From NCBI GenBank assembly GCA_963204725.1, contig CAUJHH010000068.1:1-42574 (forward strand): DNA of 42,574 bases, read 5' to 3'. The notes beneath the pieces are model-generated. The model had not been told where the DNA came from. It did not search any database and saw only the letters and a list, made by a program, of their open reading frames with translations. Origin of the DNA: Planctomycetota bacterium (GTDB taxonomy: Bacteria; Planctomycetota; Phycisphaerae; Phycisphaerales; UBA1924). The translations under genes were made by a program, and so were the position numbers. Below are positions 9,690-17,940 of the stretch, piece by piece (the stretch's first letter is position 1; each line of letters opens with the position of its first letter).

Positions 9690-10406
9690 TCAACGCCTCC
9701 GACGAGCAATCAACGCCGCCACGCCGCACAAGAGCACGCCCGTGCCCGGAGCGGGCACCTCGCGGATGAAATACGAGGGATCGAAGCCGATCGTCCCCGG
9801 CGCGAACAACGGCACGCCGTCCACATAGTTCCAAGTGACAACGGACGCGCTCTCCTGGTAGTACAGGTGCTGGTTGTCGCCGAGCGGCCCGCCGATCCCA
9901 TTGGCTCCGTGCGTCGAAGCGACGAACCACCCCGCGCCAGCGGGGTTCGTTGAACCGATCGCCAGGCCGAACCAGTAGTTGCCGGCGGGCAGCGCGAAGT
10001 TCGTGATGTCGACACTCACGCCCTGAACGGTTGAGCCGCCCTGCGTGAACGACGTCGCATAGTTGGTCGTCGCGCCCGAGCCCGACGCGACGAGGGTTCC
10101 CGCCACGCCGCTGCTCATCCCCGTTCGAATCTCCCAGTACGCTGTGTCGATCGTCGTCAGCGGTCCGGAGTTGAAGTTGTGGAAGTGGCCTCCGACAACG
10201 TCTATCACGCCGCCACCCGATCCGGGCACCCACGTGAAGTTATCGAACGTCATCGCCCGAGTCTGGGACGTCGTGCTGAGGTTGTCCGTGAACTGGGGCC
10301 AAGTCGTGACCTCTGCATACGGGTCGCCCGAGTACCAATCGGCATGGGCGACGCCGCACGCCACACTCGACAAGAACAGACCGACCGCGCAACGAGATAG
10401 GGCCAT
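9690..10406 (-). CDS. PEP-CTERM-like secreted protein
   Basis: A 238-residue exported protein. A signal peptide (about 1-22, ending AHA) leads into a beta-rich region with AMTFDNFTW and YWFGLAIGST stretches, like many planctomycete surface proteins. The C-terminus has the sorting signal VPAPGTG, a hydrophobic helix and a terminal RRRR, matching the PEP-CTERM layout read by exosortase-type enzymes. No exosortase gene is in the window. A strong GAGGAG site precedes the ATG. It lies 102 bases downstream of the SecA-like gene on the same strand and may be a client of that export operon, though this is inference. Confidence 0.85.
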   Translation of the reverse strand: MALSRCAVGLFLSSVACGVAHADWYSGDPYAEVTTWPQFTDNLSTTSQTRAMTFDNFTWVPGSGGGVIDVVGGHFHNFNSGPLTTIDTAYWEIRTGMSSGVAGTLVASGSGATTNYATSFTQGGSTVQGVSVDITNFALPAGNYWFGLAIGSTNPAGAGWFVASTHGANGIGGPLGDNQHLYYQESASVVTWNYVDGVPLFAPGTIGFDPSYFIREVPAPGTGVLLCGVAALIARRRR

Positions 10407-10508
10407 TGTCTCTGCTCCTCTGCCAACATGGCCATGACGCCATCGGCGACGAGAGCGTACCCATTCGCGTTGCGAGCAACAACACGATCTGTGCTCGGAA
10501 TCCGCCGA

Positions 10509-12509
10509 TCACATCCCCGGCAGGTTCTTGTCCACCCAATCGTCCTGCCTCAGCACGCCCGCGCGGCTGATCCGCGCCCGCCCCTGCGCCAGCCGCACCA
10601 ATCGCCTCACGATCGGCCCGTCCGGGATCTCATCCCCACTTCCCGCCGCCCGCAGCGCTCGCGCCAGCTTCGGCACGTGCTGCACGATCAACTCATCTTC
10701 CAGCGACGCGAAGACCTGCGCCGAGCCGGGATCGCCCTGTCGCCCGGCACGCCCGATGAACTGCAGGTCCACACGACGTGCGCCATGGACTTCCGTCAGG
10801 ATCACGTGCAGGCCGCCGGCCTCGCGTGCTCGATCGTCGAGAAGGATGTCGGTCCCGCGCCCCGCCATGTTGGTCGCGACGGTGATCGCGCCGGCCCGTC
10901 CGGCGTCGGCGATCAGTGTCGCCTCTTCCTTGTCGAAGTTCGCGTTGAGCACGCGATGCTCCAGCCCGCGCGCCTCGAGCCGCTTGGAGATGTGCTCCGA
11001 AGCCGCGATCGAACGCGTGCCCACTAGCACCGGCCTCCCCTGCGCATGAACCTGCTCGATCGCGCGAGCGATCTCGGTCCACTTCTGCTCCGCCGTGCGA
11101 AACGCTCGCAGCGGCCACTGCTCGCGGATCACGGGCTTGTTCGTCGGCACGATCGTGACCGGGCGCGCGTAGACCTGCTCCATCTCCGCCGTCGCGTCCG
11201 CCGCGGTGCCGGTCATGCCGGCCAGGAACGGGAAGCTGCGGAAGAAGCGTTGGAACGACATGCGCGCTAGCGTCTCGCGATCGGCCGTGACCTCAACCCC
11301 TTCCTTGGCCTCCACCGCCTGGTGCAGACCGTGCTCCCACGAGCGATCCGCCAGGAACCGCCCCGTAAACTCATCCACAATCACCACGCGCCCATCAACA
11401 ATCTGATATTGCTGCCCCGGCAGATAGCAGTGCCTCGCGACGAGCGCGTTGCGCACCAGCTCCTTGCCTCGCCGCGTCGCTCGCCAGATCGGCTCATCGA
11501 GCTGCTTGAACATCTCCTCAAGACGATGCTCGCCCCGCCGGCGCAGCTCCGCCCTCCGCCGGAGGTAGTCGATCTTGTAGTCCGGTCCCTCGTCGAGTTT
11601 CGATGCCAGCGCGTCGCCCTGCTTATAGATCGGCGCCATCTCGTCCTCGTGGCGAGACCGCGCGATGATCAGCGGCACGACGCCCTCGTCGATCAGCACC
11701 GCGTCCGCCTCGTCCACCAGCGCAGCACGCAGCCCCGGAATCAACAGGCCCCCACCACCGCCGCCGCCACCGCTCCCGAGCCCCGTCACCAACCGTCCCT
11801 CCCACGCGGACGTCACCGGCCCCATCCGGATCTGGTCACGCAACCAGTCGGCCGTGATCTGCTTTGGCGTGCCGTAGACGATCCCACGCGCATAGACCTC
11901 CGCACGCTCGGCCGGGGCCATCTCCTGCACGATCGAGCCGACGCTCACGCCGCAGCGCGTGTAGATCCCCTCTCGCGAGTGCGCGTCGCGCTTCGCGAGG
12001 TAGTCATTGACCGTGAAGACGTGCAGTCGCCGACGCTGCCACGCGATGATCGGCGCCGCAACCGAGCCGGTGAGCGTCTTGCCCTCACCCGTCTTCATCT
12101 CGACGATCCGCCCATGCACGAGCCCGAGGGCGCCGGCGATCTGAACGATGAACGCCTCCTCGCCCGTTTCGCGTCGCGCGATCTCGCGAATCAGCGCCAT
12201 CGCCCGGCGCAGTGTCGCATCATCGTGCGCCCCACGCACCACGGCCTCGCGCACCTCACGCACCGACTCGTCGAGCGCGGCCTCGGAGTGGTTGCGAATC
12301 TCCGGCGAGATCCCATCCACACGCGCGGCCTCCGACAGCAAGAAGCCGAGCGATGTTCGTCGGTTCTTCAGGCGCGCCGAGAGGCGCGTCGAGAGCTTGT
12401 CTAGGCCCTTGGCAACCTCGGGGCGCGACCGGCGGCTGCGCACGCTCTCCCAGAGCGCCTGGTATCGCGTCACCGACTGCGCGCCGCTCGCCACTTCCGC
12501 GCCGCTCAC
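10509..12509 (-). CDS. SecA-like translocation ATPase, C-terminally short
   Basis: A 666-residue SecA relative. It has Walker A MKTGEGKT (138-145), VNDYLAKRD, the DEAD box VDEADAVLIDEG (265-276), a preprotein-cross-linking-type region, VDEFTGR (378-384), GMTGTA, NMAGRGTD (547-554) and GRAGRQGDPGS (586-596). It ends about 70 residues after the last of these, where housekeeping SecA (about 900 residues) continues into the helical wing, the two-helix finger and the zinc tail. An eight-glycine run (247-254) is inserted before the DEAD box. The GTG at 12509 forms a GTGA overlap with the upstream M50 gene; an ATG at 12575 would need a 70-bp overlap. Probably a dedicated accessory motor, not the main SecA. 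Confidence 0.92.
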   Translation of the reverse strand: MSGAEVASGAQSVTRYQALWESVRSRRSRPEVAKGLDKLSTRLSARLKNRRTSLGFLLSEAARVDGISPEIRNHSEAALDESVREVREAVVRGAHDDATLRRAMALIREIARRETGEEAFIVQIAGALGLVHGRIVEMKTGEGKTLTGSVAAPIIAWQRRRLHVFTVNDYLAKRDAHSREGIYTRCGVSVGSIVQEMAPAERAEVYARGIVYGTPKQITADWLRDQIRMGPVTSAWEGRLVTGLGSGGGGGGGGLLIPGLRAALVDEADAVLIDEGVVPLIIARSRHEDEMAPIYKQGDALASKLDEGPDYKIDYLRRRAELRRRGEHRLEEMFKQLDEPIWRATRRGKELVRNALVARHCYLPGQQYQIVDGRVVIVDEFTGRFLADRSWEHGLHQAVEAKEGVEVTADRETLARMSFQRFFRSFPFLAGMTGTAADATAEMEQVYARPVTIVPTNKPVIREQWPLRAFRTAEQKWTEIARAIEQVHAQGRPVLVGTRSIAASEHISKRLEARGLEHRVLNANFDKEEATLIADAGRAGAITVATNMAGRGTDILLDDRAREAGGLHVILTEVHGARRVDLQFIGRAGRQGDPGSAQVFASLEDELIVQHVPKLARALRAAGSGDEIPDGPIVRRLVRLAQGRARISRAGVLRQDDWVDKNLPGM

Positions 12510-14677
12510 ACGTCCACCCGTCCCTGCACCAGCTTGTGCAGACGATCGATCCACTGTGACATCAGAGGCTTCCACGGCAGATGGAATCGCAGCGCCACCC
12601 GCTCGCCCGGAGCGCCGATCGCCGGCGCGCCCTCGCCCATCCCGGTCGGCTCCACATACAGCACGAACTGCGGCGTTTTCGCCATCCGACCCTGGCGATC
12701 GCTCTGGTCGGTCTCGATCGTGCCACCACCGGCAAAGCCCAGCGCCGCGTGCGGCAGGCGCACCTGTCCCGCATCGATCACACGCACGTCGCCGCCATCG
12801 ACCTCAGTGTCGGGGCGCGAATACGAACGGATCCTGACGTCGTAGTGATCGCTGCCGAGCTCGAAGTGCCAGGCGGCCTCCCTCTGCGGGAGCAGCGCCG
12901 CGACGCGCACCCGCGTCTCGTCAACAATCTCGCAGATGCCATCGCCCTCTCGCGCGAACGCGCCGACAAGCTGGGCGGGGTCGTTCCCGACCACCGTGCC
13001 GTCGTGCGGTGCCCGCACTACCAGGCGCGTGAGCCGATCCTCAAGGAACTCAAGCTGCGCCGTGATCGCAACGATCCGCTCTCTGGCGACCTGCGCCATC
13101 GCCGGATCATCGACGGTCGCCTCACGCTCCTGCGCCTCGGCCTCGATGAGCATGGCCCGCGAGGACGCAAGAGCCTGGACCAGCTCCGGGCTCTCGCAAG
13201 TGACAATCGGATCGCCCTCGTTCACGCGATCACCGGCCCGGACATGGGCGATGCCCACGAACCCATCAACGCCGACGAAGATCCCCGTGCGCGCCGCGCT
13301 CTCCACGACGCCCGTCGCACGCCGGTGGTCAGGAGCCGGGATCGCGCCGATCACAAGGAACCCGGCCAGAAAGAGCCCCAGTGTCGTCGCGACGGCGCGG
13401 ATTCGATGCTCCGCAAGGGGCGGATGCGTCGCGAGCCAGTGCGCGAGCTTGCCGAGCGGCATGACAAACCACATCGCACCGGTCCAGATCGCGAGCACAA
13501 GACCGATCGCGAACATCTTTCCCATAACATAGAGCGTGATCGAAAAGAACAGGAACACTCTGTACATGAGCGCGAGCACGCCGTAGACGAGCAGGATGCG
13601 CCGCTCACCCGGTTGCGTCGACGGCGGGATCGCGTCCTTGAGCCGGAAGATGTGCTTCTGACAGAGGTGCGTCAGCATGCCGGTCGATCGCTGCATCAGG
13701 TTCGGCACTTCCAGCAGATCGCTCAGGATGTAGTACCCGTCGAACCGCATGAGCGGGTTCGCGTTGAAGAGCACCGTCGAGACGCCGGCTGTCAGCATCG
13801 CGTTGTACGCGATCTGGTGCAACAACTCGCCCTGTGGCGTCCCGAGCCACACATGGGCCGCGATCGCAGCGATGAAGAGTTCGAAGATCATCCCACCCGC
13901 GCCGACCGCCATTCGCCGCCACTTGCTCGGGAAGGCCCAGCAAGCCGAGGCGTCAACATACGGTGCGGGCACCATCACGAGCAGCATCGCACCAAACTCC
14001 GGCACCTGCCCGCCGAACCGCTTGCAGATCACGCCGTGCCCCGTCTCGTGGATCGCCTTGGTCACGACGAACACAAGAGCCATCCAGCCCCAGTTCGCGG
14101 GCGCAACGGCGTTCTCCACGCCGCTCCGGAGCTGCGACCACTCGGGCACGAGCCGCACGAGCGCGAACGCGACGAACGCGGCCCACGCGATGAACCCCCA
14201 GCGATTGAGCAGAGGCCTCAGCACCGGCTCGATCTTCGTCAGATAGGGATCCGGATTGAAGAGGCGCATCTTGAAGTACATCAGGCCGATCGCCTGCGAC
14301 ATCGCCTTCTTCTTGAACCGCTCCCGCCCGCGCCGGAGCAACTGCTCTGTCTCCGGCGTCGTCTCAACCGCGAGCAGATTCGAGTTGTAGAGCTGCGAGA
14401 TGAGCGTGATCACCTCGTTCTGCGTCGGCGCCGAGTCTCCGTGCGTGCCGAGCGAGAGCTTCCACGCCTCCTCGATCGTCCGCCCCCCGTCGAGGAGCGA
14501 GACAAACTGGTACGCAATCGGATTGAGTCGGTAGTACTGGTTCGTCGCCGGGTCCTGCACCACGTGCCAGCGCCGCCCGCGATAGTGCTGACGCGTCACC
14601 TGCGTGTGCGGGCGCAGACGCGGCTTCATCGCTCGCACGCGGTGCCAGAAGGGGGAGAATGTGGGGCGCTCACTCAT
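12506..14677 (-). CDS. PqqD-like / M50 zinc protease / HlyD fusion (peptide exporter-processor)
   Basis: A 723-residue protein. Residues about 25-105 resemble the PqqD winged-helix recognition domain (HVVQDPATNQYYRLNPIAY, then a helical part). A polytopic M50 site-2-protease core follows, with HETGH at 210-214 and the third-ligand motif NPLMRFDGYY (D313). More TM helices run to about 445, then a HlyD-like barrel-sandwich region (about 455-600) begins ATGVVESAARTGIFVG. The layout matches 'putative peptide zinc metalloprotease' proteins next to peptide exporters. It may recognise, cleave or hand over a secreted substrate at the inner membrane. The start lies 3 bases after the stop of the GAF-HlyD gene. 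Confidence 0.92.
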   Translation of the reverse strand: MSERPTFSPFWHRVRAMKPRLRPHTQVTRQHYRGRRWHVVQDPATNQYYRLNPIAYQFVSLLDGGRTIEEAWKLSLGTHGDSAPTQNEVITLISQLYNSNLLAVETTPETEQLLRRGRERFKKKAMSQAIGLMYFKMRLFNPDPYLTKIEPVLRPLLNRWGFIAWAAFVAFALVRLVPEWSQLRSGVENAVAPANWGWMALVFVVTKAIHETGHGVICKRFGGQVPEFGAMLLVMVPAPYVDASACWAFPSKWRRMAVGAGGMIFELFIAAIAAHVWLGTPQGELLHQIAYNAMLTAGVSTVLFNANPLMRFDGYYILSDLLEVPNLMQRSTGMLTHLCQKHIFRLKDAIPPSTQPGERRILLVYGVLALMYRVFLFFSITLYVMGKMFAIGLVLAIWTGAMWFVMPLGKLAHWLATHPPLAEHRIRAVATTLGLFLAGFLVIGAIPAPDHRRATGVVESAARTGIFVGVDGFVGIAHVRAGDRVNEGDPIVTCESPELVQALASSRAMLIEAEAQEREATVDDPAMAQVARERIVAITAQLEFLEDRLTRLVVRAPHDGTVVGNDPAQLVGAFAREGDGICEIVDETRVRVAALLPQREAAWHFELGSDHYDVRIRSYSRPDTEVDGGDVRVIDAGQVRLPHAALGFAGGGTIETDQSDRQGRMAKTPQFVLYVEPTGMGEGAPAIGAPGERVALRFHLPWKPLMSQWIDRLHKLVQGRVDV

Positions 14678-14680
14678 CGA

Positions 14681-16702
14681 TCACCACCACAACCAGATAC
14701 GGAGCGTGTCGCGGATCCGCCGCGTCCCGATCCACATGAGGGAATGCTTGCCGGCATCGAACTTCGCGTATCCCTCCATCCCCGGCCTCATCCAACCGGC
14801 AGGCGACGCGAGCTTCGCTCGAACCTCGAACGCGTTCTTCCCCTCCTGCGCCTGCGACAAGGGAACAACGCGCTCCACCGTGAACGCGTGGTGCTGCGCG
14901 GGATACGCCTTGGTCGCCACGCTCCCGGTCTCTCCCGCTTCGACAAGCGAGATGTCGCGATCCCCCACGCGCGCGATGATGAGCATGTCATCCAGCGGCG
15001 CAATCTGAAAGAGCGCCTCCCCCAGTTTCACCGACGAGCCGACACGCTCGCGAAGGTCGCCCGCGATGATCGTTCCCGCAATCGGCGATGTCATCGACGC
15101 CTGCGCAATTCGCGTGGTCAGCAGGTCGTACTCGGCCTGTGCCTGCTGCGCCTTGGCGCGGGACTGCTGCGACTCCGCCAGCTTGCCGGAGGCCAGCTCG
15201 CTGTCGGCCTGCTTCGCGGCACGCACGATCTCGCCCTGCGCGTTGATCGCCTTGAGCTTGAGCTCGCTCGTGTCCATCGTTGCCAGCGCCTGCCCCGGCT
15301 CGACCCGCGCGCCCGGCTCGATCCCCTGCGCGAGCGTCGCGATCATACCGTCGAACGGCGCGCTCACAACCCGCTGCTCACGCGGTCGCAGCTCCGCCGG
15401 CGCCTCGACGCGATACGGCACCTTCACGAGCGTCAGCGCAAGCATGAGCGCGATCACCGCAACCCCAACCAGCTTCCACACCGTGTGCGTCGTCCCAACC
15501 ATCCACCCGCCGGCTTTGAGCGCGTCGTCCCACGCCCGGAGCGGCAACGCTCTGTCGTCGCTGCGCCGTATCCGCAGCACGGGCGACACAAGGTCGAGCA
15601 CCGCCTGAAGCAGCTCGATCGTCTGCATGTCGATCGGCGCGTCCGGAGTGCCCGGCGTCAACGATGTCTCCACCGTCACGACGCCGATCAATCGCTCCTC
15701 CACCCGCAGCGGCAGAGAGACCACGCGTGCCGAGGCGTTCCCCGCCGCGAGCTCGCGGTGCGCGTGCGTGATCGCCGTGGCGAGCACCACGTCCGCGCCC
15801 GGGCCCCGCTCCGGCGCGGGTGGGAACATGACCGGCTGCTCCTGGTCGAAGCACTCGTTCATCGCCCCCTCGAGCTTCTGCACCATCGCCATGCGCCGAT
15901 CCAGATGCTCTGTGTCGCTGATGGCGATCGCGTGGATCGACTCGCCCTCACCCTTTCTTCCCACACCCTTCGCCCAGCCAACCGAGACACGCTCCGCGTG
16001 CAACTGCCTCACCAGGTCGTTCGCGAGCTGCAGCACCGCGCCCTTGAAACTCGGAGCCGCGTTGACAGCGGCGATGAGCCGCGCCGCAAGATCGAGCGCA
16101 ACGCTTGACACACGCAGCCGCTTGAGCTGCTGCCCCGATCGGTGCCCGTGCGAATAGCCAGCGACCAGTTCCACCAGGGCGAGCGTCGTCTGCAGAGCGG
16201 GCCTCGAACGCCCCTCGATCAGCATCGAAACGGCGTACGAGACCGGAGCCGGCGACTCAGGAGAGCCGATCGCAATCGGGACTGCGATCATGTGCCCGCC
16301 TGCGCCGCCGTCATAGAACATCTCGTCCTTTTCGAAGCCATAGATCTGCGCCTGCCCGCCCTCGATGGCGTGACGCGCCGCCGCGGCCATGTCCGCCGGG
16401 TTCGTCACCTGCGCCGATGGATCCTCGGGCAGAGCGTCGGCGCCCGCCGCCGGCGCGCCCGCGTTCGTCTGTGGGGGCCACACGAGCACGGCCCTCGGCG
16501 GCATCGCGCCCGCGTCCTCACCCTCGACCGCGCCCTCGCTCTCACGGGGCATGGCATAGAGCACGGCCTGCCGCGCGCCTGCGACGTGACCAAGCACCCC
16601 GACCACGCGCATCAGAAACGTGCGATCATCCGCCGCAGCCGCGGTCAATTCCGCGACCACGCGCTGCCACGCGGGCGATCGGAGATTGGATAGGTCTATC
16701 AC
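14681..16702 (-). CDS. GAF-GAF-TM-HlyD membrane fusion protein
   Basis: A 673-residue protein. Residues about 20-185 and 205-375 look like two GAF-type sensor domains (for example RVVSLPLRVEERLIGVVTVET). A single TM helix (about 408-427) leads to a periplasmic adaptor of the HlyD/RND type with VSAPFDGMIATL, a long coiled-coil hairpin (about 475-540) and SPIAGTIIAGDL. It would span the inner membrane with a cytoplasmic sensor. The GTG at 16702 overlaps the upstream stop as GTGA. A longer frame to 16825 begins inside the upstream gene and has no protein-like content. Ligand unknown. Confidence 0.9.
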   Translation of the reverse strand: MIDLSNLRSPAWQRVVAELTAAAADDRTFLMRVVGVLGHVAGARQAVLYAMPRESEGAVEGEDAGAMPPRAVLVWPPQTNAGAPAAGADALPEDPSAQVTNPADMAAAARHAIEGGQAQIYGFEKDEMFYDGGAGGHMIAVPIAIGSPESPAPVSYAVSMLIEGRSRPALQTTLALVELVAGYSHGHRSGQQLKRLRVSSVALDLAARLIAAVNAAPSFKGAVLQLANDLVRQLHAERVSVGWAKGVGRKGEGESIHAIAISDTEHLDRRMAMVQKLEGAMNECFDQEQPVMFPPAPERGPGADVVLATAITHAHRELAAGNASARVVSLPLRVEERLIGVVTVETSLTPGTPDAPIDMQTIELLQAVLDLVSPVLRIRRSDDRALPLRAWDDALKAGGWMVGTTHTVWKLVGVAVIALMLALTLVKVPYRVEAPAELRPREQRVVSAPFDGMIATLAQGIEPGARVEPGQALATMDTSELKLKAINAQGEIVRAAKQADSELASGKLAESQQSRAKAQQAQAEYDLLTTRIAQASMTSPIAGTIIAGDLRERVGSSVKLGEALFQIAPLDDMLIIARVGDRDISLVEAGETGSVATKAYPAQHHAFTVERVVPLSQAQEGKNAFEVRAKLASPAGWMRPGMEGYAKFDAGKHSLMWIGTRRIRDTLRIWLWW

Positions 16703-17673
16703 CGCTGATCCCCCCCGGTCGCGCGCGCCGAACCGCCTTGGCCCGCGTCGCCACCTCCCTGCGCAACCTGATCGCCCACAATTCGCTCTCTCCAGATCCC
16801 TTCCGGCTGCGTGAACCGAACCCACGCCGTGAGGCCCGCGACCAGCCCCTCCGGGTTCGCGACCTCCACACGCACACGCCGCGTGCCGCTCCGCGCATCG
16901 GCCACGGGACTGACCTCCGTCACCGTGCCGACATACACACGCTCCTCACCGGGGAGTTCCATGAGCACCCACGCCGCCTGGCCAACCCGCACCGCCTCGC
17001 GCCCCGTCACCGGGTCCGCGAGTGTCACGGCGGTCGGCGACGCAACATCGATCTCCAGGGGATCGATCTCCACCATCCGCAGCACCTTGTCGTTGTCTGT
17101 CACGCTCTGGCCGGGGTCCATGAAGACCGTATCGATCTGCCCGTCGAACGGCGCGAGGATCCGGTACCGATCCACACGGGCATTGACTCGCGCGACCTGC
17201 AGCGCCTCCTGCTCCTGATTGAACTTCGCGGTCTCATGGTCGATCTTCGCCGCCGCAAGCGAGAGCCGGGCCCGCTCAAGCTCCTGCGCCGAGCCGCCGC
17301 CCTCTCGCTCAAGGTTCAGCAACTGGTCATACTCAAACCGCTGCAGCTCGACCGCCTTCTCGGCGCGATCCACCGGCAACGAAGATTCGGCCCGCAGCTT
17401 CTGCGCTTCGAGCAGCGCGAGCTCCTCCGCATCATCCCCGCGAACCAGGATCTGTCCCTTCTTCACGCGATCCCCGCCCTTGACCAGGATCTCGCGGATC
17501 GTCGTCGGCACGCTCATGCCCATCACCGCATCCTGCTTCGGACGCGTAAAGGCCTTCTCGCCACCGAATGTCAACACGCTCGGCTGGCTCGCCGGCTGCG
17601 ACCCGCGCGCCGTCGATCCAACCCCCACCAACGCCATTCCCGCGCACGCCAGCCCAACAAGTACTCGCTTCAC
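16699..17673 (-). CDS. secreted HlyD/RND-type periplasmic adaptor
   Basis: A 324-residue protein with a GTG start, an N-terminal signal sequence (VKRVLVGLACAGMALVGVGS) and a HlyD core: VPTTIREILVKGGDRVKKGQ, a coiled-coil hairpin (about 95-165) and ILAPFDGQIDTVF, then beta-barrel segments. Unlike the next gene it has no TM anchor beyond the signal, so it is periplasmic. It is the first gene of the four-gene operon, with about 270 bases of leader region upstream shared divergently with the aminotransferase gene. In-frame ATG further upstream (17784) would add 37 non-hydrophobic residues before the signal sequence and is not favoured. Confidence 0.88.
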   Translation of the reverse strand: MKRVLVGLACAGMALVGVGSTARGSQPASQPSVLTFGGEKAFTRPKQDAVMGMSVPTTIREILVKGGDRVKKGQILVRGDDAEELALLEAQKLRAESSLPVDRAEKAVELQRFEYDQLLNLEREGGGSAQELERARLSLAAAKIDHETAKFNQEQEALQVARVNARVDRYRILAPFDGQIDTVFMDPGQSVTDNDKVLRMVEIDPLEIDVASPTAVTLADPVTGREAVRVGQAAWVLMELPGEERVYVGTVTEVSPVADARSGTRRVRVEVANPEGLVAGLTAWVRFTQPEGIWRERIVGDQVAQGGGDAGQGGSARATGGDQR

Positions 17674-17927
17674 GCCTGCACCCCTGTCCAATGCCGCATT
17701 CAACGTCCGCGGCGTACACACCCGACCGATCCGTTCGCTCCGAGTATCGCCGAAGGCAGCTCGCGCCGGGGCTCTCGCCCGCAACGCTCAGATGTGCCGC
17801 CCGGAGTGTCGCAATGCTCTCGCACCGCTTCTCCGAACACATCCCGATCAGGCCCTTGGACCGATCGACTCCGCTGCCGTCCATCTGGGCTACGCAGTCC
17901 TATCGTACCGGTTCCGGCACCTTCCGG

Positions 17928-17934
17928 AAAGGAG
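17928..17934 (+). promoter_or_regulatory. ribosome site that fixes a TTG start
   Basis: AAAGGAG stands 6 bases before TTG at 17941. No ATG or GTG nearby has a comparable site, so this decides the aminotransferase start. Confidence 0.75.
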
Positions 17935-17940
17935 TCCGAC

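Noticed and set aside
11748..11780. CCACCACCGCC-type tract as an independent repeat element
   Set aside because: It encodes the eight-glycine loop of the SecA-like protein and is in frame.
12581..16108. A 1175-codon open frame on the plus strand
   Set aside because: It lies antisense to two real genes (M50 and GAF-HlyD), and its translation is Arg/His/Pro-rich low-complexity sequence typical of reverse frames in GC-rich DNA.
16417..17940. Upstream extension of the aminotransferase frame, giving 904 codons
   Set aside because: The extension is antisense to the HlyD adaptor genes; a strong ribosome site at 17928 sets the start at TTG 17941.
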